The position numbers and the translations under genes were made by a program. From Hassallia byssoidea VB512170 (lineage in GTDB: Bacteria > Cyanobacteriota > Cyanobacteriia > Cyanobacteriales > Nostocaceae): DNA of 64,000 nt. A model generated the notes under the pieces. That model did not search any database. It was not told where the DNA came from and saw only the letters and a list, made by a program, of their open reading frames with translations. The DNA lies in NCBI RefSeq assembly GCF_000817785.2, contig NZ_JTCM02000010.1:50842-114841 (forward strand), written 5' to 3'. Positions 20,832 to 30,361 of this stretch are shown piece after piece (the first letter of the stretch is position 1; each line of letters begins with the position of its first letter).

Positions 20832-21119
20832 GCTCATTCATACCTTGATTGGTGCAACGCCAGAATTTATATAATTTTATATCCAATATCTGCACTTGAG
20901 AAACATTGCACAGATGCATTTGTGCGCCAAGCAACCTCTGCACTTGGCTATTTGCGTTCATACGATAATTGAATATACAAACATAGGTTAGGCATATGGG
21001 CGATCGCGGCTTACTGTTTTTAAGTAATGTAAAATGCTTAACCTTAAAATTAACGACAGTTAAGCTGGGTGGGATAATTTATTGAAGTTATCTCCAGGGC
21101 AAACGTATACTTATCCTGT

Positions 21120-21800
21120 ATGGATACACACATTAATCGGCTGATCGAGAGTATCCACCAACTACTACCAGGATTGCAGATCGAGAGTGTCGATCCCCAC
21201 GACCCGGTGAAAGTCCATTATCTACCTGACCCTTGGCGGCTTTTGGGAAAGGGAAACTACGCCGCAGTGCTTTATCACCCGGATTACCCAAACCTGGTGG
21301 TGAAAATTTACGCCCCAGGACGACCGGGCTTTGAGGAGGAAGTGGAGGTATACCGCCGCTTGGGTTCACATCCAGCTTTTTCTCAGTGTTTGTATGCCGT
21401 AGACAACTTCTTAGTGCTGAAGCGGTTGTATGGTGTAACCCTCTATGACTGCATCCACCGTGGTCAGCGTATCCCTAAAAAGGTTATACAAGACATCGAC
21501 TCTGCGCTAGACTATGCTCGTGGGCGCGGTCTTCACCCCCATGATATCCACGGACGCAATGTAATGATGCACGAAGGTAGAGGACTAGTTGTAGATGTTT
21601 CGGACTTCCTCCATCGCGAGACTTGCTCAAAGTGGAATAACCTGAAGAAGGCATATTACTGGCTGTACCGTCCTTTCATCTCTCCAATAAAGCTGCGGAT
21701 ACCCTACTTTGTCCTCGATGCTGTCCGCAGAAGTTATCGTCGATGCGCTTGGTTTAAGACTACTTGCTATCGGTTAGTACGTTCATTTATATCGCCATAA
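21120..21800 (+). CDS. Protein kinase-like protein
   Basis: A 226-residue protein with a reduced kinase fold. It shows a Gly-rich loop-like LLGKGNYAAVLY, the ATP-anchoring Lys in LVVKIYAP, a following Glu (EEEVEVYRRLG), a catalytic-loop HPHDIHGRNVMM (HxD....N), and VVDVSDF in place of DFG. It is shorter than a standard Ser/Thr kinase, with a basic, aromatic C-terminal tail (SYRRCAWFKTTCYRLV). It could be an active small kinase of the RIO/lipopolysaccharide-kinase-like type or a pseudokinase. The next gene follows after 54 bp on the same strand, suggesting an operon. Confidence 0.75.
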   Translation: MDTHINRLIESIHQLLPGLQIESVDPHDPVKVHYLPDPWRLLGKGNYAAVLYHPDYPNLVVKIYAPGRPGFEEEVEVYRRLGSHPAFSQCLYAVDNFLVLKRLYGVTLYDCIHRGQRIPKKVIQDIDSALDYARGRGLHPHDIHGRNVMMHEGRGLVVDVSDFLHRETCSKWNNLKKAYYWLYRPFISPIKLRIPYFVLDAVRRSYRRCAWFKTTCYRLVRSFISP

Positions 21801-21854
21801 GTCCTCAACCCTATATAATAGTCTAAGTGTTGGGCATTTGCAAGGGGTCGCAAA

Positions 21855-23051
21855 GTGACTGATGATGTAAACGCACAAAAGATTCATCCGAGAGACTTTT
21901 CATGGTCTTTCTGGTTCACTTTGCCACTTTACCCGTATGGTAGACGCCAGACAATTCGCAAAGAAGTGGTTAAAGACACAATTTGGACTTTTGACCAGCT
22001 TCAGGGGATTTTCTACGTTGTTGTGCCGATTCGCATGACTGTTGTTAAGCTGGATGAAGGTGGTTTGCTCGTTTATGCACCGATCGCACCCACTCCAGAA
22101 TGTATCCGGCTGGTCAAAGAGTTGGTGACACACCACGGCGATGTTAAGTATATCATTCTGCCAACTATTTCTGGATTGGAACACAAAGTTTTTGTCGGTC
22201 CGTTTGCGAGATGCTTTGCGAATGCAGAGGTATTTGTAGCTCCAGAACAGTGGAGTTTCCCGGTAAATTTGCCTTTAAGTTGGCTCGGTTTGCCTTCTAA
22301 ACGCACTCGGGTTCTTCCAGAAGACAGCAGTACAGCACCTTTTGCAAAGGATTTTGATTATGCGATACTCGGTCCGATTCATTTGGGACCGGGTAAGTTT
22401 GCCGAAGTTGCATTTTTCCACAAGCGATCGCATACTCTGCTTGTCACCGATTCTGTTGTTTCTGTACCAGAAGATCCGCCGGCGATCGTACAATTAGATC
22501 CATATCCTTTACTATTTCATGCAAAAGACAAAGCGACTGATATCGTTGCCGACAATCAGCTAAACCGTCGTAAAGGATGGCAGCGTATCTCTTTATTTGC
22601 TTTATACTTTCAACCGAGCGTATTAGAAGTACCCGCATGGAGTGAAGTGTTTCGCAACGCTTTCAAAGCACCGGAACGTTCAAAAAAAGCTTATTTCGGG
22701 TTGTTTCCCTTTCAATGGAAACAAAATTGGAAACAGTCATTTGATGCACTGCGCGGAGACGGTCGTTTGTTTGTGGCACCAATTTTACAGACTCTCATTC
22801 TCAATCGCGCACCCCAAGAAACTATCGATTGGGCTGATAAGATTGCTAGTTGGGACTTTCAGCAAATTATTCCCTGTCACTTTGACGCACCGATTCAAGC
22901 ACAGCCGTATCAGTTTAGACAAGCATTCTCGTTTTTAGAAAAGCAGTGTAGTAGTTATCTTCTGCCAGAGGAGGACTTTACATTACTGAAGACAATTGAC
23001 GCAGGTTTGAATAAGAGTGGTATTGTACCACCTGCAAAGGATAGGGTTTAG
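21855..23051 (+). CDS. DUF4336 domain protein (metallo-hydrolase-like fold)
   Basis: A 398-residue protein matching DUF4336, a family of cyanobacteria and plants related to metallo-beta-lactamase-fold proteins. Segments LLVYAPIAPTPECIRLVKEL, YIILPTISGLEHKVFVGPFA and HTLLVTDSVVSVP follow that layout (HK in place of the usual HxHxDH, so catalytic competence is doubtful). The start is GTG at 21855. It is probably co-transcribed with the kinase-like gene upstream. It ends near an extragenic palindrome. Function is unknown. Confidence 0.85.
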   Translation: MTDDVNAQKIHPRDFSWSFWFTLPLYPYGRRQTIRKEVVKDTIWTFDQLQGIFYVVVPIRMTVVKLDEGGLLVYAPIAPTPECIRLVKELVTHHGDVKYIILPTISGLEHKVFVGPFARCFANAEVFVAPEQWSFPVNLPLSWLGLPSKRTRVLPEDSSTAPFAKDFDYAILGPIHLGPGKFAEVAFFHKRSHTLLVTDSVVSVPEDPPAIVQLDPYPLLFHAKDKATDIVADNQLNRRKGWQRISLFALYFQPSVLEVPAWSEVFRNAFKAPERSKKAYFGLFPFQWKQNWKQSFDALRGDGRLFVAPILQTLILNRAPQETIDWADKIASWDFQQIIPCHFDAPIQAQPYQFRQAFSFLEKQCSSYLLPEEDFTLLKTIDAGLNKSGIVPPAKDRV

Positions 23052-23065
23052 AAGCGATCGCTTTT

Positions 23066-23083
23066 TGAGGGCTTCAGCCCTCA
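23066..23083. repeat. 18-bp extragenic palindrome
   Basis: TGAGGGCT-TC-AGCCCTCA lies between the convergent DUF4336 and pseudouridine synthase genes. No T-run follows on either strand, so it is a REP rather than a canonical terminator. Confidence 0.7.
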
Positions 23084-23105
23084 CTACGAAATATACGTTA
23101 TATCT

Positions 23106-24824
23106 TCAAAATGGTGTATTTGCTTGTAAATGCACAATTTCTCCAGTTTGCGGATGCTGAAAGCGAAGTTCTCTGGCGTGCAGATATAAGCGATTTGCGT
23201 TGTTTACGCATCCATAAAGGCGATCGCCTAATATACTTACCCCAAGTCCTCTAACATCGGCAGCGTGAACTCTCAATTGATGGGTGCGTCCGGTTATTGG
23301 TATAAATTCTATACGAGTGTAGTCTTTTTCTCTCGCAATTACCCGGAAGTGAGTTAAGCTGAATTTACCGCGTTCATCGACTTGCTGATAAGGGCGATTT
23401 TGTAAATCTGCCGATAATGGTAATTTAATCGTACCTCGATCAATTGTCAGCAAACCGGAAAGTACCGCTTCATAAACTTTGTAAATTTGGCGTTGCTGAA
23501 ACTGTTGGCTGAGTTGACGATGAGAAGAGCGATCGCGTGCTAGCAAAAGTATACCAGAGGTTTCTTGATCCAAACGATGCACAGATGCGATCGCCATGCC
23601 ATCAGGTAACTTTTGATGCAAGCGAGTCAAGACACTATCTTGGCGATCGCGATATCGACCAGGCACAGAAAGCAGTCCTGGAGGTTTATTCACTGCAATT
23701 AGCCATTCGTCTTCATAAATAATCGGTAAGACCTCTCCCCTACCCCTCTCCTGCAAGGAGAGGGGATAAATTACTCCCCCTCCCCTTGCAGGGGAGGGGC
23801 TTTCTCCCCCTTCCCTCATAGGGAAGGGGGCGGGGGGGTTAGGTCTTAATCCTGACAGCAAAAACCCCATCAATGGCTGACAGCGTTCCACACAAGCACC
23901 GTAAAACTCTCCCTGAATTTTGTCTTGTGCAGAGGATGCACCCCACCAAAACTCAGCCATTGCTAGAGGTTTGAGGTTGTGTGTTGCCGCATAATGCAGC
24001 AGTTTTGGGGCACAACAATCTCCCGCTCCAGTCGGCAAACCTCCGGGTATTAATTGCTGCAAAGATTGCGATTGCCCTAGAAAATTCACTAGGGTGTAAG
24101 CTGCGTGCATCTGCGTTTGTAATTGCCGGGAAAGTTGTTTGCGCTGTTGTTTCAGTTCGCGAATCTGTATATCTGCGGTTTCAATTATCTGCTGAAGCGG
24201 TTGCAAAGTTTCATCTCGTAAACGTTTAAATCGTCGTTGCTCAATTTTCTGCTGACGACTTTCTTCATCGAGTTGTTCAAGGGCAATAATCAAAGCTTCT
24301 CCAGTCAGCGTTTGGCAGAGTATCTGACGTTTTTCGTGTCGTTGCTGTTTATAATTTTGATGGCGATCGCTCAGAAAGTGCAACTTAATATCAAACTCGC
24401 TTTTAAGCGTTTCGTATTCCTGCCTTTGGGGAAGTTGCTTTAAAGTGATAATTTCTTGCTTGATAGCTTCTAATTGCGCTAATGTGCGAGCTTCTTCTAA
24501 TGCTACTTCATCTCGTCCCAGAATTGGCGGAACCCAGCCCTCAACTATGCTGTTACCATTGAGAAGACCGGAGAAGGCTTTGATTATTCGTTGTTCGCCC
24601 GTAGGTAGTTCAACTAATAATATTCCATACATCTTGCCTTCACGACAGTATAAGTCATTTTGGGCAAGATGTTGCATTAATTTATGTGCGATCGCTTCTA
24701 CCAATGAAGTGCGGGGTAGTTTCAGAACGCCATCAGGACAACGCCCTTGATAATAATAGCTTGGAGATGAGTTGGTGACTGTATAATTGTCGATGAAATC
24801 TGAAAGCCGATGAAGAATTACCAT
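23106..24824 (-). CDS. RluA-family pseudouridine synthase with long N-terminal extension
   Basis: 572 residues. The C-terminal catalytic half (about 365-572) carries the RluA signature HRLDQETSGILLLA with catalytic Asp, YEDEWLIAVNKPPGLLSVPG, and GRTHQLRVHAA. It isomerises uridine in rRNA or tRNA. The N-terminal half (about 1-310) has YYYQGRCPDG and a Gln/Glu/Arg-rich coiled coil, an extension also met in other cyanobacterial members. Between the two halves a 122-bp MITE-like repeat is inserted in frame (residues of the type RPNPPAPFP and GRGEVLP). The precise RNA target is unknown. Confidence 0.9.
   Translation of the reverse strand: MVILHRLSDFIDNYTVTNSSPSYYYQGRCPDGVLKLPRTSLVEAIAHKLMQHLAQNDLYCREGKMYGILLVELPTGEQRIIKAFSGLLNGNSIVEGWVPPILGRDEVALEEARTLAQLEAIKQEIITLKQLPQRQEYETLKSEFDIKLHFLSDRHQNYKQQRHEKRQILCQTLTGEALIIALEQLDEESRQQKIEQRRFKRLRDETLQPLQQIIETADIQIRELKQQRKQLSRQLQTQMHAAYTLVNFLGQSQSLQQLIPGGLPTGAGDCCAPKLLHYAATHNLKPLAMAEFWWGASSAQDKIQGEFYGACVERCQPLMGFLLSGLRPNPPAPFPMREGGESPSPARGGGVIYPLSLQERGRGEVLPIIYEDEWLIAVNKPPGLLSVPGRYRDRQDSVLTRLHQKLPDGMAIASVHRLDQETSGILLLARDRSSHRQLSQQFQQRQIYKVYEAVLSGLLTIDRGTIKLPLSADLQNRPYQQVDERGKFSLTHFRVIAREKDYTRIEFIPITGRTHQLRVHAADVRGLGVSILGDRLYGCVNNANRLYLHARELRFQHPQTGEIVHLQANTPF
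23727..23848. mobile_element. 122-bp MITE-like repeat inserted in frame in rluA-type gene
   Basis: Perfect terminal inverted repeats TAAGACCT (23727-23734) and AGGTCTTA (23841-23848) enclose three C-rich hairpins (CCCCTCTCC/GGAGAGGGG at 23743-23765, CCCCTCCCCT/AGGGGAGGGG, CCCCCTTCCC/GGGAAGGGGG). A relative lacking the ends lies at 49205-49290. The host reading frame is kept. Confidence 0.8.
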
Positions 24825-25232
24825 ATAAGGCTATGATATCAAATCAAAAAAACGCGATACTTCAAATTATTGCCTCCTAAAATTACTGCTTCGTCAATCG
24901 CGGCTAAAAGTTATTATCTTGATTTTATAAGGATACCCCTTGACAAATCCTGCTTTTCCTTAACTTGTCACTAATCGTCCGAATCCTCAAAACAGATAAG
25001 TAAGAATTATCGGACTGACAAAGCGATCGATAATCACCGATCGCGTATTTTTTACATTGTTAACTTTAATGCACTGATTGTGTATCTTGTCAATGGGTAA
25101 GTTCTAAATTAGTCCATCCCATTCGGCGATATTTGTCAATTCTTTCGCTTGTTTTTTCGCTTATTTTGACCCTCACCCTCAAGAAGCACGCCGAATTTTA
25201 AAGAAATTATGGTTGCGAAGATATAAAAAGAA
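24825..25232. other. Intergenic region, no feature recognised
   Basis: AT-rich DNA between the divergent upstream side of the pseudouridine synthase gene and the 3' end of the cytochrome gene. One TCGATAATCACCGATCG inverted motif is near 25027. Nothing coding or RNA-like was found. Confidence 0.35.
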
Positions 25233-25254
25233 GGGACGTTCCTAAAAACGTCCC
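25233..25254 (-). terminator. Terminator of the cytochrome gene
   Basis: GGGACGTT (25233-25240) and AACGTCCC (25247-25254) form an 8-bp stem. Read on the minus strand it is followed by TTCTTTTTAT. It lies about 50 bp beyond the stop codon at 25302. Confidence 0.75.
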
Positions 25255-25301
25255 CGTAGTGAAATTCACTTTCAATCGATATTAGAGATATTGGAGAGCC
25301 T

Positions 25302-27713
25302 CTACAACTCCCTCAAGAAATCAATCATCGCTTGTTGATCGGAAGGTGTCAGAGAACGGAAACGAGCGATAGATTCGCGTGCTTCACTTCGATGAGTAGT
25401 CGAAAGCTCACTGTCATAAGGTGGGCAAATGACATTCTCAGGTGATGTGCCGTATAAGCTGTAGTCGATAACATTGCCGATTATATTGGTGACTTTGCCA
25501 CCTCTGGGAACAGGGCATCCACCACCCCGCACCTTAGAAGTCTTAAAGTCATCGGGTGCAGGTAGGTCATGTAACTCAATTGCTGCCAGAATCGCATCGT
25601 CTACTGAGCGAACAACTAAAGGTGCATTGGTCACTTCGCTATTGGTCGTTACAGTACCCGCAGGCGTGGTGTCACGGTTTAACGTACTTAAGAAAACACG
25701 AGCATCATGCAGGAATGGGGGACCGACTCTCCCAATTCCTGTCAGAGGTGGTGTCCGGAACTGATCGCCGTCAGCACTACCTTTCTGGTTTGAGAAGGCA
25801 TCACTACTCAGGTTGCGGGGGAGATCATAGGTCGTGAAGGTCTTGCGGAATTTACCTTTGCGCTCCTCATATCGATCATCGTCATCGGAATCTTTGCCGG
25901 ATTTGTCACGACGAACAATTCTTTCAGAGCGGCTGATCAGGATGGGGTCGCGGGGAGTTGGCGCAAACCGTTCAGCATCTATGGTTGGGCCTCTATGGAT
26001 ATTAAAATCTGAGAACAGAGGGGCCCAACGGTAGCTGAGAGCATCTACAAGTGCTTGTGCATCAGGACCCAAGGATGGGTCGCCAAGAGCCGGAGACAAA
26101 CCAGTTCTTTGAATTGGAGTATGACAGCTGACGCAACCAACCATGCGATCGCTCTGGTTAATCGCATTGCGATCTCGACCATCGCCGCGTTTAGGCATCT
26201 TATCGGGAATCGTCCGGTTAGCAAAGGCAACCAGGTCAATACCAAAAAGCTGCGCCCCTCGTTGTACTCTACCAGCAGGGCTGTTGCCTCTGATAGGCCT
26301 GGAGGGATTTCGGGAATTTAGCACCGCCAAGAGATTGTTGCCAAATTCTGGGGGAGCCGTCCCGCGGATGAAATTGCGCGCACTAAATGGGATGCTGACA
26401 GAAATCTCTGGATCATCGATTAAACTGCGGCAGTTGCGATTATAGGGGGCAATGTTGCCGTCAGCAATCACTTGCTCAAAAGGAGAGATCCGGTTGGTCA
26501 TGCTCAGAGTACCAAACGTCCCTCCCACAATAAACTGCATCATCTCTGTACCATTGGCACGTAAACCAAAACGCCCTAGTCCTTCGGCGAGTTGATCCTC
26601 TCGGCCACGAGGCACATTCGGAGGAACTGTATTGTTCCCACCTGTGATGCAATCACCGGTACACTTAAACAAAGAAGTGTTGAGGGAGGAATTGTCACCT
26701 CTGACATCGTTGGGGTCAGGCACACTGGAAATATCGACGTTTGGAATAGCCTCTACCAACCCACGAGCAATATATGGGGGACCAGCAAGTTCAGTAATAG
26801 CACGTCTAAATCCAAGTGGACTCAGTCCCGTAATTGGATCGACGGTTCCGAGGTTTTTATCTTCTGCAATGCTGGGGATAGCCTCTGGTCTGCAATCTAG
26901 ACCGTATAAAGCTTTCAGTTCTTCAGAAGGAGGGCGCACGTGTTGCAAGAAACCACCAAAATTCTGAGTTACACCGAGGAAATTTGGCGTATTAGTCAAC
27001 GGGTCAAAAGATGTCAGAAAATTGACCTCTTCTTGACTGGGTGAAAAGTCTCCAAAGACTGTAAAGGCTGCGGTTCGCCCTGTATTATTAACCGCATCTA
27101 ATTCTCCACTGGTGTTTAGACTCAGACGACTTAAGTCAACAGAACCATCGGGATTGACCGGATCTAAGCGTCTACCGGGAGCTTGACCGCCATCTGTGGT
27201 ATTGCCTGATACAATACTGAAGTTTGTGGTAGTTGTCCTGCCAGCTCGACTGACGAGAGAAGAACCTGTGAGTAGTCCTTCATTGGGAACTGACTCAATG
27301 TTATTCAGGTGACAACCCGTACATCGAGTTTGCATGCCTACCGACCCGAAACCGTCCTCAACTTTTTGTGGGGTAGTAAAGAACTCAGACCCTTCTATCA
27401 CTCTTTCACGAATTGAGGTTGGTATAGAAGGATAAAGTAATCTATCCAACTGCGGCAAAGTTTTTACGGGGGTAAGTCCGACATCGCCATAGGTGTCCCG
27501 ACGCACACGCTCCGCTGGACGCAGGGGGCGATCGGGAGGTTGAACCACAAAGTTGGTTGCAACCTCGGCTTGGCGGCGGGCCATTAAAGTATCTTCGTCA
27601 GGAAGAGGAATCTGACCGAACACTTTGAGTGGGTTAACATAAGCAATCAACACTGAAATGCTCAAAGATAAACCCACTATCATCAAGACACTGAGAAGTT
27701 TAAGTCTTCGCAT
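25302..27713 (-). CDS. Exported di-haem cytochrome c (peroxidase/oxidoreductase-like)
   Basis: 803 residues with an N-terminal signal or anchor (about 5-33) and two c-type haem motifs, CTGCH at residues 131-135 and CVSCH at 527-531. Near the C-terminus FRTPPLTGIGRVGPPFLHDA resembles the conserved loop of di-haem cytochrome c peroxidase/MauG-type and putative di-haem oxidoreductase families (family knowledge: PPLxGxG and FLHDG-like motifs). At 803 residues it is longer than CcpA peroxidases. It probably works in the periplasm in peroxide reduction or oxidation of an organic substrate. It is alone on its strand with its own terminator. Confidence 0.82.
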   Translation of the reverse strand: MRRLKLLSVLMIVGLSLSISVLIAYVNPLKVFGQIPLPDEDTLMARRQAEVATNFVVQPPDRPLRPAERVRRDTYGDVGLTPVKTLPQLDRLLYPSIPTSIRERVIEGSEFFTTPQKVEDGFGSVGMQTRCTGCHLNNIESVPNEGLLTGSSLVSRAGRTTTTNFSIVSGNTTDGGQAPGRRLDPVNPDGSVDLSRLSLNTSGELDAVNNTGRTAAFTVFGDFSPSQEEVNFLTSFDPLTNTPNFLGVTQNFGGFLQHVRPPSEELKALYGLDCRPEAIPSIAEDKNLGTVDPITGLSPLGFRRAITELAGPPYIARGLVEAIPNVDISSVPDPNDVRGDNSSLNTSLFKCTGDCITGGNNTVPPNVPRGREDQLAEGLGRFGLRANGTEMMQFIVGGTFGTLSMTNRISPFEQVIADGNIAPYNRNCRSLIDDPEISVSIPFSARNFIRGTAPPEFGNNLLAVLNSRNPSRPIRGNSPAGRVQRGAQLFGIDLVAFANRTIPDKMPKRGDGRDRNAINQSDRMVGCVSCHTPIQRTGLSPALGDPSLGPDAQALVDALSYRWAPLFSDFNIHRGPTIDAERFAPTPRDPILISRSERIVRRDKSGKDSDDDDRYEERKGKFRKTFTTYDLPRNLSSDAFSNQKGSADGDQFRTPPLTGIGRVGPPFLHDARVFLSTLNRDTTPAGTVTTNSEVTNAPLVVRSVDDAILAAIELHDLPAPDDFKTSKVRGGGCPVPRGGKVTNIIGNVIDYSLYGTSPENVICPPYDSELSTTHRSEARESIARFRSLTPSDQQAMIDFLREL

Positions 27714-27999
27714 TATGTTTTTCCGCCTTATTCAAGATTGAGTAAGACAAGCTGAAGATCGCGAATTCCATATTGGATTTGTATCCTCTACTTAGAAGTA
27801 AGTATCAAAAGTAATAGCCGAGTGATAATGGTACTTAGATATTGATTTCGCAAACCCTAAGGGTAATTACATATATACTTTACGACGAGACTAAAGTAAA
27901 GCCATATAGAACTAAATATTTCTACATAAAAAGCCCTCCATCGTAGGGAGGATTGCGTAGAGTCGATGGGAGGTATTATCCTCCGCACCTTTGTGGCGC

Positions 28000-28033
28000 G
28001 AACCGTGCGTGCCACTTTCATGGCACACGGCTC
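28000..28033 (-). ncRNA. Orphan group II intron domain V (degraded ribozyme remnant)
   Basis: On the minus strand the 34-nt hairpin begins GAGCCGTGTGCC, has a GAAA tetraloop and ends GCACGCACGGTTC. This matches the canonical length and layout of group II intron domain V, including the AGC catalytic triad at positions 2-4. The flanks (about 27950-28060, e.g. GGAGGATAATACCTCCC) resemble domain VI/3' end. No reverse transcriptase frame lies upstream, so the intron is a remnant. A weak hairpin CCTCC/GGAGG with a T-run follows at about 27930-27955. Confidence 0.75.
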
Positions 28034-28060
28034 CCGATATTTGAGCGAATTTACCCCCAG

Positions 28061-28591
28061 GCAAATGCACCTAAAATAGCTTGACAATGTATATTTTATG
28101 TGTATACACTGAAAATGATAAATATGATTGATGTGTCATCTAAAGGATGAAGGATAAAGTAAGAACCAGCAAACAAAAATAATCTAACAGAGAAAATGAT
28201 GCCGTTTGATCGCCGCGCCTACTCGATTGAAATACATTATTTATTTTCCATAAATAAATAATGATTTTTGCACCTTTTTTTTCATCCTTCATCCTGAATA
28301 CTTCATACTTCCAAAGGTCAATATCTGACTTGAACCAGGCGATCGCCTTCTTTGAATAGCAGCCAAAGTCTTAATAAAAATTAGAGATTATCGATCGCGA
28401 ATGAGCGCAAAAGATATCCTAAATAGCGATAATTCATAAATTATCGCACTCGTAAATTTTTGCGTAAGTCTTAACTCGATTAATTACGGGGTAAGCATCG
28501 TATACCTTTAGTTTAGGAAAACGATGCAGTGTCTACGCACTTGATAACATTGCCATTTGACAACCAAAAATAAAGTTACATATGCGATCGC
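28061..28591. other. Intergenic region with AT hairpin and short repeats
   Basis: It contains a perfect AT-only inverted repeat ATTATTTATTT/AAATAAATAAT (28236-28262) and TCATCCT-type short repeats (28140, 28290). There is no coding frame or RNA signature. Confidence 0.5.
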
Positions 28592-29947
28592 CTACCGTTT
28601 AATTCCCTTAAACCGTTCTTTCGCACTTTCAAAAGCAACTTGCATCACTGACTGAATCTTCTTCGGATCGGGTTTTTTACCTCCCATCAAATCACCAAAG
28701 TAAACACAAGCACCTTCCCCCAACGACCAAGTATAAGCTGCTGCCCAAGATGCAGCAATTACGCTACCAAAACCAGGTATAAATTTAATTAACTCGCGGG
28801 CGATCGCCTTTGCTAGAAAACCACCTGCGATCGCACTTACCAAACCCCCCGCTTGCGATGGTGTCAGCGTCTGTCCATACAATTTACCCAACAACCCCAC
28901 CATCGATACTTGCAATGCGGTTAATACTGGCATTGTCGCTAGTGGCAACGGTACCGCTGCCAGGGTAGCCGCCATAATTGCAAATGCTAACATGTAACGA
29001 CGCCCTACATCGCGGTAGAGGTTGCCAATTTGCTCACCAGCAGAGCGATCCAATAACTGATAAATTGCTTGGGATTCAGCTTCGGGAAGTAAATCTGCTA
29101 AAGTATCTCTTAACGCCTCTAAACCATAAAATACTGGTGTGTAGCCGTCTTCTTCTAAAGTAAAATCGATCATGATAGAGCGATCGCACACTCCACTAAA
29201 AGCTTGCTCAATTGCGGCGAATGCTCGCTTGACTTCCTGATAATCTGGTGGATAAGTTGGATGATCTGCCGTAGCGGGAGGATAAACTTCATGCAAGCAA
29301 GTAACCGCTAGCAAACAGGGAATATCTGGATATTTATGACGTAATTCTTTGGCAATTTGTCGTAGCGAGTCAACAGCAAAGTCATTGATTTTCACCGTGA
29401 GAATCAAAATTCTCGCACCGCGACTTTCTTTTTGCAAATCGTTAATTAATTCCTGAATGATTGCCTTTTGCTCTTGATACACATCTCCCAAACCGACCGT
29501 ATCCGTAAAAATCAGTAAAGGCAGGTCATTTGAAGGATAAGCGTAGCGTTCAGTATGTTGCGTATGCGGACGATATCCTTGACCGACAATCTCGGCAGAA
29601 ACTCCCGTCAGTCCCCGGACAATCGAACTTTTTCCGGCTTGTGGTTTACCAATCAGTAGCGCTTCAGTAGTTGGTAGTTCGGCGCGAACTGTCTGCAAAA
29701 TCTCTGCTACTTGAGCTTCGCTGACGCTCAACTGTTTGACAAGCCTTTGTGCTACTTGCTCTAGGGGTAAAAGTTGCATGAAGCGACTTGTGGCATTATT
29801 CCAGACTTCTGCGATGCGCTTTTTACTGAAATTATTGCCCGAAGTTTTTACATCATCAATCGATTCATTCGACTGCTGAGAATCAGTTGATGGCAAGTTA
29901 GCATCATGTTGCTCAGTCATTTGCATTGCTTGTAGATAGATTGACAC
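28592..29947 (-). CDS. P-loop GTPase with C-terminal DUF697-like membrane region
   Basis: 451 residues. The GTPase core has a Walker A/G1 motif (LIGKPQAGKSSIVRGLTG), G3 (FTDTVGLGD) and a possible G4 (TCLHE, atypical for NKxD). The C-terminal half is hydrophobic and Gly/Ala-rich (LAAVPLPLATMPVLTALQVSM, GGLVSAIAGGFLAKAIA), as in DUF697/YcjF-type GTPases common in cyanobacteria. It probably associates with membranes; the process is unknown. Internal ATGs at residues 8 and 10 (MQMTEQ) are alternative starts. Its last 36 bases are duplicated at 30996-31031. Confidence 0.88.
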   Translation of the reverse strand: MSIYLQAMQMTEQHDANLPSTDSQQSNESIDDVKTSGNNFSKKRIAEVWNNATSRFMQLLPLEQVAQRLVKQLSVSEAQVAEILQTVRAELPTTEALLIGKPQAGKSSIVRGLTGVSAEIVGQGYRPHTQHTERYAYPSNDLPLLIFTDTVGLGDVYQEQKAIIQELINDLQKESRGARILILTVKINDFAVDSLRQIAKELRHKYPDIPCLLAVTCLHEVYPPATADHPTYPPDYQEVKRAFAAIEQAFSGVCDRSIMIDFTLEEDGYTPVFYGLEALRDTLADLLPEAESQAIYQLLDRSAGEQIGNLYRDVGRRYMLAFAIMAATLAAVPLPLATMPVLTALQVSMVGLLGKLYGQTLTPSQAGGLVSAIAGGFLAKAIARELIKFIPGFGSVIAASWAAAYTWSLGEGACVYFGDLMGGKKPDPKKIQSVMQVAFESAKERFKGIKR

Positions 29948-30069
29948 TATATTCTGTCTATCATTGAGGACGCTTCATGGATCTATTTTTAAACCCAGAA
30001 GACACCTGTAGTCATTTTAGATGATGAGACACAATTGTTCGTCTACCTGCCGACAGTCGTGCGGAGGGT

Positions 30070-30116
30070 GTAGTAAGCGTTTTAACGCTTAAATAAAGGA
30101 CTCTTGTCCTTACTAC
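30070..30116. repeat. Three-way-junction palindrome (REP-like)
   Basis: Outer arms GTAGTAAG/CTTACTAC enclose inner hairpins AAGCGTT/AACGCTT and AAGGAC-TCTT-GTCCTT. The rest of 29948-30361 shows no gene. Confidence 0.82.
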
Positions 30117-30361
30117 ATTTTTGCATTAAAGATCGGAACTATCCTCAAAAATATTTCCGCAGTCTGTGGATTGCTGTGAGTCAAAGTTAAAATTTAACTT
30201 TTTCACGCCCTCGTCCCCCATTGAATTTTGTACTTGATCGGCAGTGGTGGGATATTACGAAACGATGTCTCTTGACTCGCGGATGCAGTGTGTACATTGT
30301 GGTCAACCTCGCCATTTCATAACTAAAAATTAGGGTTGCCTCCGGTGATCGCTATGTGTCA

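Noticed and set aside
21133..21369. 78-aa minus-strand frame
   Set aside because: Antisense to the kinase-like gene, whose motifs are clear on the plus strand.
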